DNA of 16,254 bases from an uncultured Clostridia bacterium (lineage in GTDB: Bacteria; Bacillota; Clostridia; TANB77; CAG-508), in NCBI GenBank assembly GCA_948739805.1, contig CAPYID010000039.1, forward strand, positions 1 through 16,254, in the 5' to 3' direction. Positions 1-8,216 of the stretch are shown here, piece after piece. Both the position numbers and the translations under genes were made by a program. Position 1 is the first letter of the stretch; every line of letters begins with the position of its first letter. The notes under the pieces were generated by a model, which made no database searches, had not been told where the DNA came from, and saw only the letters and a list, made by a program, of their open reading frames with translations.

Positions 1-47
1 ATTTTTCCGTTAATGTTTAGAAATTTTTGGGACATTTTCAAAAGTTA

Positions 48-75
48 TTGACAGATAATTTTTGAATTTTTTAAT
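48..75 (+). promoter_or_regulatory. Predicted sigma-A promoter of the flippase gene
   Basis: A perfect -35 box TTGACA (48-53) is followed after 16 bases by TTTAAT (70-75), one mismatch from TATAAT. Transcription would begin near 82. The -10 box overlaps the in-frame ATG at 74 and lies downstream of the in-frame TTG at 62, so neither can be the start if this promoter is used. This supports the ATG at 134. Prediction from sequence only. Confidence 0.55.
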
Positions 76-133
76 GGTAATTTTTTGTTATTTTATTTCA
101 TATTTTTCATTTATTATTAATATACATATTGGT

Positions 134-1666
134 ATGAATCGTTTTAAACTTTTTTTATTTAATACAGTTATTTTAACAGTAACTTCAATTCTAATTAGAG
201 CTATTGATATGTTCTTTAGTGTATATGTTGCAAATAAGATTGGTAGTGAAGGTTCTGGGCTTTTTGAACTTATAATGTCTATTTACCTTTTTGCTACTAC
301 TATTGCTAATGCTGGTATTAGCCTTGCTGCAACTCGTATTGTTGCTGAGGAAGTTGATACAAATGGCTCTATGGGTGTTACTATTGCTATGAGAAAGTGT
401 ATATTTTACAGCCTTTTCTTTGGTATATTAGCAACTATTATATTATTTTTGTGTACCCCCTTTTTAGTATCTAATTTATTAATGAATAAAATATCTGCAA
501 AACCTTTATACATATTAGCTGTAAGTCTTCCTTTTGTATCAATAACGACTTCTCTTTCTGGATATTTTTCTGGTGTTAGAAAGGTATCTAAAAGTTCATT
601 TATCAGGACTTCTAGCTTATTTATTAGAGTTGGACTTACTTGCTTTTTTATATATGTTTTCCCTGCTAATAATATAGATTTAGTATGCTCATTTTTAGTA
701 CTTTCTAGTACTATTGCTAGTATTTTTGAATTTTTATTTTCTTACATCCTTTATTATATGGATAAAAGAAAACTTCATACTATAGATAAAAGAAATAATA
801 ATTATTTGTCGAAAATTTTAAAAATTTCTTTGCCAGTGGCTGTTACTTCTATTATACGTTCTGGACTTTCAACTTTAAAACAGTCATTAATTCCAATACG
901 TTTGGAAAAATTTACTCAATCTTCTGACCTCGCTTTTTCTCAATATGGTTTAATTAATGGTATGACTTTTCCATTACTTATGTTTCCAAGCGTTTTTATA
1001 AATTCTTTTGCAGGGTTACTTATTCCTGAATTTGCTAATTTTAAACTTAATAATAATTTCTCTACAATGAATAAAATTATTTGTTTTATTTTTAAAATAG
1101 CTTCTGTATTTTCTATTTGTATGATTGGCATTTTTCTTACTTTTACTGAGGAAATTTGTACCATTGTGTACCATAATCTAGAAACTGTAGAATTTGTAGT
1201 ACTTTTATGCCCTATTATAATTTTTATGTATTTAGATACTATTATTGATTCAATGCTAAAAGGACTTGATCGCCAGGTTGAGGTTATGTATTGTAATATT
1301 GCTGATTTGTTTATTACAATTACTTTAATTTATTCTTTTATTCCTATTTATGGTATTTATGGATATATTTTGATTTTATATACTAGCGAAATTTTTAATT
1401 TTTGTGTTAGTTTATATCAGTTATATAAAGAAACTCATTTTCATTTTGATTATGTGTTTTGTGTGATTTTGCCTTTGGTTTTAATACTTATTATTAAATT
1501 TGCATTTGATACTTTTGATTATTATTTGACTAGTAGAAAATTAATTGTAATGATTAAAATTGTTGTATTTATTTTTGTTTACTTACTTTTAATTTTATTT
1601 GCTGAATTGTTTAAACTTCGTAAATCAGATAAATTTACTTATTGTAAGAGTAACATAAAAAAATAA
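134..1666 (+). CDS. Polysaccharide/lipid flippase of the MVF/SpoVB type (MOP superfamily)
   Basis: Integral membrane protein of about 510 residues, made almost entirely of hydrophobic segments (some 12-14 membrane helices). The N-terminus, with an S-I-L-I-R-A-I-D stretch then N-K-I-G-S-E-G-S-G-L-F-E-L, matches the start of SpoVB/MurJ-like flippases, which move undecaprenyl-linked or other lipid-linked sugars outward across the membrane. Length agrees with SpoVB-type proteins (about 510-530). In-frame TTG (62) and ATG (74) codons exist upstream, but a good promoter overlaps them and the family N-terminus begins near the ATG at 134; no clear Shine-Dalgarno precedes any of the three. It converges on the MFS gene with only 14 bases between stop codons. 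Whether it serves spore cortex, wall or surface polysaccharide cannot be told: no glycosyltransferase or sporulation genes are adjacent. Confidence 0.8.
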   Translation: MNRFKLFLFNTVILTVTSILIRAIDMFFSVYVANKIGSEGSGLFELIMSIYLFATTIANAGISLAATRIVAEEVDTNGSMGVTIAMRKCIFYSLFFGILATIILFLCTPFLVSNLLMNKISAKPLYILAVSLPFVSITTSLSGYFSGVRKVSKSSFIRTSSLFIRVGLTCFFIYVFPANNIDLVCSFLVLSSTIASIFEFLFSYILYYMDKRKLHTIDKRNNNYLSKILKISLPVAVTSIIRSGLSTLKQSLIPIRLEKFTQSSDLAFSQYGLINGMTFPLLMFPSVFINSFAGLLIPEFANFKLNNNFSTMNKIICFIFKIASVFSICMIGIFLTFTEEICTIVYHNLETVEFVVLLCPIIIFMYLDTIIDSMLKGLDRQVEVMYCNIADLFITITLIYSFIPIYGIYGYILILYTSEIFNFCVSLYQLYKETHFHFDYVFCVILPLVLILIIKFAFDTFDYYLTSRKLIVMIKIVVFIFVYLLLILFAELFKLRKSDKFTYCKSNIKK

Positions 1667-1680
1667 ATTAACAGATATTT

Positions 1681-3048
1681 TTAGTATATTCTAACATTGG
1701 TTTTTCCTCTTTCATCTAGTCCAACGTCTATTTGCACAACATTTACTTTTGCATTTTCTTTAGGGTTAAATTCAATATCTTGCTTTCTATATTCTTCTGG
1801 TTTTAATCCTATTCTTGTTTTCATATAATCTAATAGAATTATAAATAGAATTAATGATACTATTCCTATTATTAAACTTGCATATGCTACTGTTGTATGT
1901 CTCAATAATATTGATACCATAAATGAGGCAAGCATTGCACCTAGGTCTTCCATTAAATTAGCACATGAATAAATTTTTACAGCTATATGCTCATTTGAAA
2001 AACTATTCAGATATTTTTTTATTAATGTATTATATGGTCCTTTTATGGCTTTTTGAAGTATCATCATTAATAATACAATAATTATAGTGAGAGTATAATT
2101 TATTTTTAGAATTGCCATAATTCCAATTATTATATATGCTACTGTCCATCCTATCGAAAAGAATGTAAGTACTTTGTTTCTTAGTTTTTTATGTATAAAA
2201 TTTTGCTTTGATGTTGCTATTGTTGATGACATTGCAAGTAGTGCCCCAATTATTCCAAAATATTCATTTGGTATCCCAATATCTACAAATATGTTACTTG
2301 CAATATCAGAACGTATATACATTACTCCATTGAATAAACACATAAATAGTAATAATGCATGTAATCTTTTAGATTTTAATATAAAGGCATATTCTTTTTT
2401 TGCTATATTTATTTTTTTAGTTAATACATCTAGTACAGGTTCCTTTTTAACCTTTTGCTTTTTCTCTTCATATTGTTCAAATTTAAAAGATATTAAAGTT
2501 GCTATTATGCAAAATGCAAAGCATAGATACATTGGAACATATGGATTAACTACGAATAAAAATCCTGTAGCTGCTGAAGATATTGCATCAAATATATAAT
2601 AATATACAGAACCTTTACTATCTATTTTTGAAAAACTTAAATTTTTATCAGTGTTTACACACTCCTTTAGTATACATGCTTCACATATTCCTTTAAGGAC
2701 AAATCCTATTGCCATAACTAGATTAGATATTATAAGGTTTGTAACTTTCCCTCCTAACAATATCATTATTAAGATACTTATTGAAATAAATATATTGCCT
2801 AATATTGTTGATTTTCTTTTTCCTAGTCCATTAATTACTAATGGAGCAAATAGTTGAAATATTACTTTAAATATTGGATAAAAAGCATTTCCCAAAAATA
2901 TATCTGGTGCACTTAACCCTTTTGCTTGATGCAAAAACAAGAAACTTATTGAATAATAAAACAATAAGTCCCATGAAAACATTTTATATATAGGAAATAT
3001 TTTTCTATTTTTCTCTTTCGATTTATTTATTTTTTCTTCTTCTATCAT
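1681..3048 (-). CDS. Major facilitator superfamily (MFS) transporter
   Basis: A 455-residue polytopic protein with about 12 hydrophobic segments separated by a charged central loop (E-Q-Y-E-E-K-K-Q-K-V-K-K), the usual 6+6 helix layout of MFS permeases. The short N-terminal cytoplasmic stretch is rich in E and K, and about 48 hydrophilic residues follow the last helix, longer than usual. A G-L-G-K-R-K-S-T-I-L-G stretch after the second helix corresponds to the MFS loop 2-3 motif. The ATG at 3048 is preceded by AAAAGAGG with a 9-base spacer, and a separate promoter lies in the spacer behind the LtaS-like gene, so it may be expressed independently. The substrate cannot be deduced; drug efflux, sugar or peptide transport are all possible. 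Confidence 0.8.
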   Translation of the reverse strand: MIEEEKINKSKEKNRKIFPIYKMFSWDLLFYYSISFLFLHQAKGLSAPDIFLGNAFYPIFKVIFQLFAPLVINGLGKRKSTILGNIFISISILIMILLGGKVTNLIISNLVMAIGFVLKGICEACILKECVNTDKNLSFSKIDSKGSVYYYIFDAISSAATGFLFVVNPYVPMYLCFAFCIIATLISFKFEQYEEKKQKVKKEPVLDVLTKKINIAKKEYAFILKSKRLHALLLFMCLFNGVMYIRSDIASNIFVDIGIPNEYFGIIGALLAMSSTIATSKQNFIHKKLRNKVLTFFSIGWTVAYIIIGIMAILKINYTLTIIIVLLMMILQKAIKGPYNTLIKKYLNSFSNEHIAVKIYSCANLMEDLGAMLASFMVSILLRHTTVAYASLIIGIVSLILFIILLDYMKTRIGLKPEEYRKQDIEFNPKENAKVNVVQIDVGLDERGKTNVRIY

Positions 3049-3072
3049 TTGCTTAAACCTCTTTTAGTCATA

Positions 3073-3101
3073 ATTTTACAATATAAAATTATTTTTGACA
3101 A
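3073..3101 (-). promoter_or_regulatory. Predicted sigma-A promoter of the MFS transporter gene
   Basis: On the minus strand TTGTCA (3101-3096) is followed after exactly 17 bases by TAAAAT (3078-3073); each box has one mismatch from consensus. Transcription would start near 3066, giving a leader of about 20 bases that carries the AAAAGAGG ribosome binding site. No clear terminator hairpin was seen between the upstream gene's stop (3176) and this promoter, so read-through is also possible. Confidence 0.5.
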
Positions 3102-3175
3102 GATGTTTTTATAAATTCACAGGGTAATTTCATGGTAATTGGTCAGTTTACATTTTAAGTGATTCGTATTTTATA

Positions 3176-5164
3176 TCATTTTATTTCCCATCCTAATGAT
3201 TCCCAAAGTTTTCTATAGAAATCATTATTTAATATTAGTTTTGACATTTGATATTTATTATAAATTATATTACTTATATTTTTTACATATGTATCTATAT
3301 CATATCCCTCTTCTAATTCTTCAAATGGTTCAAATTTATTTGTTAATGTCGTATATTTCCCATATTTTGTAATAAAGCTCCTATTTGAATATATTACTAA
3401 AGGTTCATTATCTGATAAAATATCTCTTCCCATTAATAATCTAGAGTCAAATTCTATTCCAAATAAGTTTAGTATTGTTGGTAGTAAGTCTAAACTACTA
3501 CTAATCTTATCTATCTTAATTGGTTCTTTCATTTTACTATTCCATATTAATGCTGTTGAACGGTGTTTTTCAAAGTTATCATCTCTTTCTACTTCTGATA
3601 ATTCATTTACCTCTTGTAGTGTTAATCCATATGGATAATGGTCACCACTTATTAGTATTACAGTATCTTCTAGCTTTCCCGCTTCTTCTAGTCTCTTTAT
3701 TAGTAGTTCCACTGCTCTATCTAATTCTATTTGGGCTGCTAAATATCCTTTGGTTTTTTCTGAATAGTCTAAATTTTCTACATAACTCCAGTTTTTTTCT
3801 ACTATCTTATTTCCACTAGGTATATATTGTAGATGCCCACTTACTGTCATATAATATGTTAAAAATTTTTCATCATCTTCTTTTAAGTAATCACTTGTAG
3901 TTACATCTATCATTTCTAAGTCACTACTTGGCCAATTACTAAGATTCATTCTCTTTTCTAGTCCATTTCCTTTTGCTAAATATGAATCATATCCCATACC
4001 TTTTAGGTATTTATGCCTGTTATAATATGTTGCTGTATGGTCATGATATGCTTGTGATGAATATCCTAATTCTTCAAATATATTTGCATATGAATATGGC
4101 ATATAGTTTTTTTCTACCTTTTCTAAACTCCATGTTCCTTCTTCTGGTATTAAAGATGTGTCTGTTATGTATTCTCCATCTGCTGTACTTACAGGATATA
4201 GTGGTGTATAAAAATTGTTAAATTGAAATCCTTCTGAGTATAATTTATATAGTGTTGGTGTTATCTCTTCATCAATAGCTAAATCTGTAAATGCTTCTGC
4301 AACAAATACTATTAGGTTTTTACCTTCAAACATTCCTGTATATTGATTCTTTTTGCTTGGCTCTTGTTTTGATATATATTCATAAATACTAATTATATTA
4401 GGATTAGTCTCATTAGTTATTAAATTGTTCCAGTCTATATCTAAAGAGTTGTATTCTATCTCTTTACTTGTCGTTTCATTATTTATAATTTCTTGCTTAA
4501 CTAAGGTTTGTTCTACTGTTACTAAATTATTTTTTTCTTCGAAGCCAAATAATAGTCTTGTTAAATCTAATCTCATTGTTGTTAAAATTCCAAATCTATT
4601 TGCAGTGATAGTAGGAGCATTTACATTATAATATAGGTTTCTGCTCGAATATATTTCATCTATATTTGTATTTATTATACATATTAATGCTATTATTTGT
4701 GATATTACACCTATTATTAATGTAATAAGTTTTTGCTTTATTTTTTTATTTTCAAATTCAATTTTGTCTTTTTTATGTAATATTATAAAACCTACAATTG
4801 GTAATATAAATAGAATCATAATATACCATCTATTTAAAGCAGTTTCTAATATTGTTGTCGAAAATTGCAATACCTGCCCTGCTCCATTTGTGGCTGAATA
4901 CAAAGATATTATTGCTTGATATATATTGTAATATATATATTGTGCTATGAAAATTACTGGAATAATTGTTATAAATATATAACTAATGATTATGCCTACT
5001 TTTCTTTTTATACTTGTTAATAAGTTTAAAATGACAGCAAACATAGCATTGAATAGAATTATATATCCTAATGATTTTACTGAATTAAATATCGCTATTG
5101 AGAAAATTATTTCTTCATATATTATAAAGAAAAACCATAAGACAAAATTATTTATTCTTTTCAT
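3176..5164 (-). CDS. LtaS-type membrane sulfatase-fold protein (lipoteichoic acid synthase family)
   Basis: A 662-residue protein with five predicted membrane helices (about residues 8-28, 32-50, 56-78, 115-130, 146-166) followed by a large extracytoplasmic sulfatase-fold domain (about 280-600), the layout of LtaS/YfnI/YqgS proteins, which polymerise glycerol phosphate from phosphatidylglycerol. Expected active-site positions are present: E290 in V-A-E-A-F (metal ligand), T327 in P-V-S-T-A-D-G-E (nucleophile position), H444 in V-S-G-H, and D508-H509 in S-G-D-H-Y (metal ligands). The start at 5164 has a strong AAGGAGAG with 6-base spacing. It follows nadD after 136 bases containing a hairpin element. 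Family membership is clear; whether the product is lipoteichoic acid or another phosphopolymer modification is inference. Confidence 0.85.
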   Translation of the reverse strand: MKRINNFVLWFFFIIYEEIIFSIAIFNSVKSLGYIILFNAMFAVILNLLTSIKRKVGIIISYIFITIIPVIFIAQYIYYNIYQAIISLYSATNGAGQVLQFSTTILETALNRWYIMILFILPIVGFIILHKKDKIEFENKKIKQKLITLIIGVISQIIALICIINTNIDEIYSSRNLYYNVNAPTITANRFGILTTMRLDLTRLLFGFEEKNNLVTVEQTLVKQEIINNETTSKEIEYNSLDIDWNNLITNETNPNIISIYEYISKQEPSKKNQYTGMFEGKNLIVFVAEAFTDLAIDEEITPTLYKLYSEGFQFNNFYTPLYPVSTADGEYITDTSLIPEEGTWSLEKVEKNYMPYSYANIFEELGYSSQAYHDHTATYYNRHKYLKGMGYDSYLAKGNGLEKRMNLSNWPSSDLEMIDVTTSDYLKEDDEKFLTYYMTVSGHLQYIPSGNKIVEKNWSYVENLDYSEKTKGYLAAQIELDRAVELLIKRLEEAGKLEDTVILISGDHYPYGLTLQEVNELSEVERDDNFEKHRSTALIWNSKMKEPIKIDKISSSLDLLPTILNLFGIEFDSRLLMGRDILSDNEPLVIYSNRSFITKYGKYTTLTNKFEPFEELEEGYDIDTYVKNISNIIYNKYQMSKLILNNDFYRKLWESLGWEIK

Positions 5165-5200
5165 ATTGCACTCTCCTTATTTTACAGGGATTAATTTATC

Positions 5201-5265
5201 TAGATTACAGACGAGCTTCGCTAAGTGAAATTTGCCCTGCAAATTTCTCATGCTTCGCCACCCCC
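5201..5265. repeat. GC-richer intergenic element with a 9-bp perfect hairpin
   Basis: Between nadD and the LtaS-like gene, GAAATTTGC (5227-5235) and GCAAATTTC (5239-5247) form a perfect 9-bp inverted repeat around a 3-base loop. The heptamer GCTTCGC occurs as a direct repeat on both sides (5215-5221 and 5252-5258). The stretch is clearly richer in G and C than its surroundings. There is no T-run on either strand next to the stem, so it is not a standard intrinsic terminator. It may be a dispersed intergenic repeat or a transcript processing/stability hairpin. No second copy was seen in this window. Confidence 0.5.
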
Positions 5266-5300
5266 ACTACAAATTTTTCCCTTTAACTTAAGTTGAACAT

Positions 5301-5891
5301 TTAATAAATTCTATTTTGTCTTATGTAATTATATACTTCATCATCTAAATTTTTTGGATTTTCTCCTCTTTTTATCTCTTGCCTAATATTTGTTGAAGAA
5401 CAATCACTGTACTCTATATTATTGATTATTGTAAAGTTTTGTTTATTTTTATTGAGTAGTTCATTATTTTTTATTATTTGATTAGATTTTTTTAAACCTC
5501 TATCTAGTATTATATAATTATAATCTCTAATTAGCTTATTACTTTCATACCAATATGGTAACTTTTCTAAATTATCTGCTCCTATTATAAAATATATGTC
5601 TTCATTATTATATTCATTTCTCAATATTTCAAATATTTCGATTGTTTTATAGTTTTTAGTCTCCCTTATTTCTATATTAGATACTTGTAGATTTTTCTCT
5701 TTTTTACATGCTATTTGTAACATGTTATACCTATGTATTCCCTTTGCTAGCCCTTGTTTTTTATATAAGTCACCTACTGGTACAAATATTATTTTATCTA
5801 ATTTACATTCATAGATTACTTTTTTTGCTAGTTCTATATGTGCTTTTGTTGGTGGATTGAAGCTTCCACCATAAAGACCTATTTTTGACAT
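5301..5891 (-). CDS. nadD: Nicotinate-nucleotide adenylyltransferase (NadD family)
   Basis: Transfers AMP from ATP to nicotinate mononucleotide to give deamido-NAD, the penultimate step of NAD synthesis in the cytoplasm. The 196-residue protein shows the family marks in order: G-G-S-F-N-P-P-T-K-A-H at 8-18 (nucleotidyltransferase motif; Thr replaces the more common first His, the second His is kept), I-I-G-A-D-N-L-E-K-L-P-Y-W at about 102-114, and S-S-T-N-I-R at 165-170 (the S-x-T-x-I-R signature). The reading frame is open to 5963, but the ATG at 5891 is preferred: the family N-terminus begins there and AGGAAGGAA lies just upstream, while the longer form would overlap the kinase gene by 59 bases. 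The gap to the kinase stop is 13 bases. The usual partners obgE, yqeK and rsfS are not next to it. Confidence 0.85.
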   Translation of the reverse strand: MSKIGLYGGSFNPPTKAHIELAKKVIYECKLDKIIFVPVGDLYKKQGLAKGIHRYNMLQIACKKEKNLQVSNIEIRETKNYKTIEIFEILRNEYNNEDIYFIIGADNLEKLPYWYESNKLIRDYNYIILDRGLKKSNQIIKNNELLNKNKQNFTIINNIEYSDCSSTNIRQEIKRGENPKNLDDEVYNYIRQNRIY

Positions 5892-5904
5892 TCTTATTTC
5901 CTTC

Positions 5905-6471
5905 CTATTCTGAAAATAGCTCTCCGAAATATTTTTCCATTCTTTCTTCAAATTTTCCATCATTATCTGTATTAAATCTTATAACTTTTATATTTTTTGC
6001 TTGTTTTTCTACTTCACCTGCTAATTTTAAGTATTCTCTTTGTTGAAGTATACTACTTTGAACTTCAAATTTTTGATATTCATGTTTATCTCTTTTTAGT
6101 CTGTTTTCAAATTCCCCTTCATCTTCTAAATATAATATTACAAGATAAATATCTGCATCAATATTATTTAATCTATTTAATAGATTTTCATATACATCTG
6201 AAAATTTATATTTTTGGTATCCTAATCTAGCATATACCTCATTTGAAAAGAAATTTCTGTCAAATATCATATTTATGTCTTTACAGCTTTCAATGTAGTC
6301 TAATAATCTTTCATATTTAGTTTTAATTTTTTCTTTTCCTGTTTCAGTTTTATCTTTTATCCCTGATAGTCTATATAAGTCTGTCGCACTCATTTTTTCT
6401 CTTAAATAATTTGTTACTGTAGTCTTTCCTGTTCCTTGTGGTCCTTCTACTATTATAATTGTATCTTTCAT
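5905..6471 (-). CDS. P-loop nucleoside/nucleotide kinase, thymidylate-kinase-like
   Basis: A 188-residue cytoplasmic protein. It carries a Walker A loop G-P-Q-G-T-G-K-T at 10-17, an F-D-R-N segment at 70-73 matching the D-R-x substrate-site motif of thymidylate and deoxynucleoside kinases, and a charged R-L-K-R-D-K-H segment near 124-130 that could be the lid. These features place it in the thymidylate/deoxynucleoside kinase group of P-loop kinases, but the substrate is uncertain. It lies directly upstream of nadD (13-base gap, nadD's ribosome binding site abutting its stop), so ribosylnicotinamide or another nucleoside is a possible alternative substrate; that is inference from position only. 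The ATG at 6471 has AAAGGAG with a 6-base spacer. It is slightly shorter than typical Tmk (about 205-215). Confidence 0.6.
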   Translation of the reverse strand: MKDTIIIVEGPQGTGKTTVTNYLREKMSATDLYRLSGIKDKTETGKEKIKTKYERLLDYIESCKDINMIFDRNFFSNEVYARLGYQKYKFSDVYENLLNRLNNIDADIYLVILYLEDEGEFENRLKRDKHEYQKFEVQSSILQQREYLKLAGEVEKQAKNIKVIRFNTDNDGKFEERMEKYFGELFSE

Positions 6472-6499
6472 ATTTGTCTCCTTTTTTCTCTTTTACTTT

Positions 6500-6540
6500 A
6501 GGTATCGTAGGTATTCCCTCAATCCGTGCCCCTACATATG
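6500..6540. other. GC-richer spacer element between metG and the kinase gene
   Basis: Within a very AT-rich spacer, about 40 bases are noticeably richer in G and C. They contain a direct repeat GGTAT (6501-6505 and 6511-6515) and an inverted pair GTAGG (6507-6511) / CCTAC (6531-6535) separated by 19 bases. There is no open frame of interest and no T-run. It may be a remnant of a dispersed repeat; function unknown. Confidence 0.3.
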
Positions 6541-6550
6541 TTATTTTCAT

Positions 6551-6584
6551 ATTCTTATATATTACTACTTCTTATATATTACTA
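6551..6584. repeat. 17-bp tandem duplication, two copies
   Basis: Copies at 6551-6567 and 6568-6584 share TTCTTATATATTACTA and differ only at the first base. It lies a few bases beyond the metG stop codon, between metG and the kinase gene. This is probably a simple slippage duplication; no function is apparent. Confidence 0.7.
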
Positions 6585-6593
6585 ATACGCAAT

Positions 6594-8174
6594 CTACTTC
6601 ATTTGAGATTTGATGTAGGAAACCTCCTCATCTATATCCAATCTCATAAACAATGGCTCTCCCTTTTCAATCACCTTTGTTCCATCTTTTATTCTAAGTC
6701 CGTTTTTTATACTTTCCCATTCATTTAGTTCTTTTTCCTTTATTCCTAATTGTCTTAATATTGCTTTACTAGTATTGTTCATTATAGGCATTATCATTAT
6801 AGCTATCTTCCTTAGATTTTCACTTAAATGGTACATTACAGATTCTAGTTTATCCTTTTCATCATTTTTTGCAAGTACCCATGGCGCAGTTTCATCTATA
6901 TATTTATTTGTTCTAGATATTATGCTCCAAATATTTTCTAACGCATTACTAATATGATAACTGTCCATACATTGTTCTACTGCTTGTATCTTTTGGGCTG
7001 TAAATTTTTCTAATTCACCATCAAATTCTGTTTTTGCATTTAAATTTGTTTGTATTGTTCCATCAAAATATTTATTTATCATTCCTATTGTTCGATTTAA
7101 AAGATTTCCTAAGTCATTACATAAATCAAAGTTAAATCTTTCAATAAATCCTTCTGGAGAAAATACTGCATCTTGCCCAAATGTGAATTCCCTTAATAAA
7201 AAATATTTAAATGCATCTAATCCATATCTATCTATTAACATTTCTGGATATACAACATTTCCTTTTGATTTTGACATTTTACCATCTTTCATCATTATAA
7301 ATCCATGTGCATAAATCTTCTTTGGAAGAGGTAAATCTAATGCCATTAGGAATATTGGCCAATATATTCCATGAAATCTTATAATATCTTTTCCAACGAT
7401 TTGTAAATCTGCAGGCCAGTATTTGTTTAATAAGGTATCATCATCTGATAGATATCCTAGGGCTGTAATATAGTTTGTTAAAGCATCTAGCCATACATAT
7501 ATTACATGTTTTGGTTCTCTTCTTACTTTAATTCCCCAGTCAAAAGTTGTCCTAGTTACACATAAGTCTTCAAGTCCTGGTTTTAAGAAATTATTAAATA
7601 ATTCGTTTTTTCTTGATTCTGGCTGTATAAAGTCTGGATTATCATTATAAAATTTAATTAATCTTTCTGAATATTTTTTCATGTTAAAAAAGTACGATTC
7701 TTCTTTCATTTTCTTAACTTCACGTCCACATTCAGGACATTGCCCATCTTTTAATTGAGTTTCTGTAAAATATGTCTCACATGGCATACAGTACCATCCT
7801 TCATATTCTCCTTTGTATATATCACCTTTTTCCATTAGTCTATCAAAGATTTCTTCTACTATTTTAGAGTGTCTTTCTTCTGTTGTACGTATAAAATCAT
7901 CATATTTAATATCCATTTTGGCCCATAGTTTTTTTGCATCATCTGCCATTTTATCTACATGCTCTTGTGGCGTTTTTCCTTCCTTTTTTGCTACTTCTTG
8001 GATTTTTTGACCATGCTCATCTAGTCCGGTTAATAGTCTTGCATCATATCCTCTTAATTCTTTATATCTTTTAATTGTGTCTGCAAGTGTTGTTGTATAT
8101 GCTGTTCCTATATGAAATTTTCCGCTTGGATAATATATTGGTGTTGTTATATAAAATTTCTTTCTTTCATCCAT
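6594..8174 (-). CDS. metG: Methionyl-tRNA synthetase, short form
   Basis: Class I aminoacyl-tRNA synthetase that charges tRNA-Met, including initiator tRNA. Visible in order: P-I-Y-Y-P-S-G-K-F then HIGH-type motif at 21-24 (H-I-G-T here), the zinc-knuckle insertion with two CxxC pairs (C129, C132, C146, C149), K-M-S-K-S at 299-303, and the helical anticodon-binding domain to about 510. The protein has 526 residues. Many Firmicutes MetG proteins reach about 640-660 by adding a C-terminal EMAPII/Trbp111-like tRNA-binding domain; here the frame stops after E-E-V-S-Y-I-K-S-Q-M-K, so that domain is absent. The ATG at 8174 is followed by a good family N-terminus, with GAAAGGA upstream. It lies downstream of glmM and fmt in the same orientation; sharing a unit with fmt makes sense because both act on initiator Met-tRNA. 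Confidence 0.95.
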   Translation of the reverse strand: MDERKKFYITTPIYYPSGKFHIGTAYTTTLADTIKRYKELRGYDARLLTGLDEHGQKIQEVAKKEGKTPQEHVDKMADDAKKLWAKMDIKYDDFIRTTEERHSKIVEEIFDRLMEKGDIYKGEYEGWYCMPCETYFTETQLKDGQCPECGREVKKMKEESYFFNMKKYSERLIKFYNDNPDFIQPESRKNELFNNFLKPGLEDLCVTRTTFDWGIKVRREPKHVIYVWLDALTNYITALGYLSDDDTLLNKYWPADLQIVGKDIIRFHGIYWPIFLMALDLPLPKKIYAHGFIMMKDGKMSKSKGNVVYPEMLIDRYGLDAFKYFLLREFTFGQDAVFSPEGFIERFNFDLCNDLGNLLNRTIGMINKYFDGTIQTNLNAKTEFDGELEKFTAQKIQAVEQCMDSYHISNALENIWSIISRTNKYIDETAPWVLAKNDEKDKLESVMYHLSENLRKIAIMIMPIMNNTSKAILRQLGIKEKELNEWESIKNGLRIKDGTKVIEKGEPLFMRLDIDEEVSYIKSQMK

Positions 8175-8216
8175 TTATATATCTCATTCCTTTCAAAATA
8201 ATTTCTCTATAATGCA

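Noticed and set aside
2174..2599. A 141-codon plus-strand frame inside the MFS gene
   Set aside because: It is antisense to a clear membrane transporter, and such frames are common opposite AT-rich membrane-protein genes. No ribosome binding site was seen.
5227..5247. Intrinsic terminator after nadD
   Set aside because: The stem is good, but neither strand has a T-run next to it.
5892..5963. N-terminal extension of nadD by 24 residues
   Set aside because: It would overlap the kinase gene. The family N-terminus and the ribosome binding site point to the ATG at 5891.
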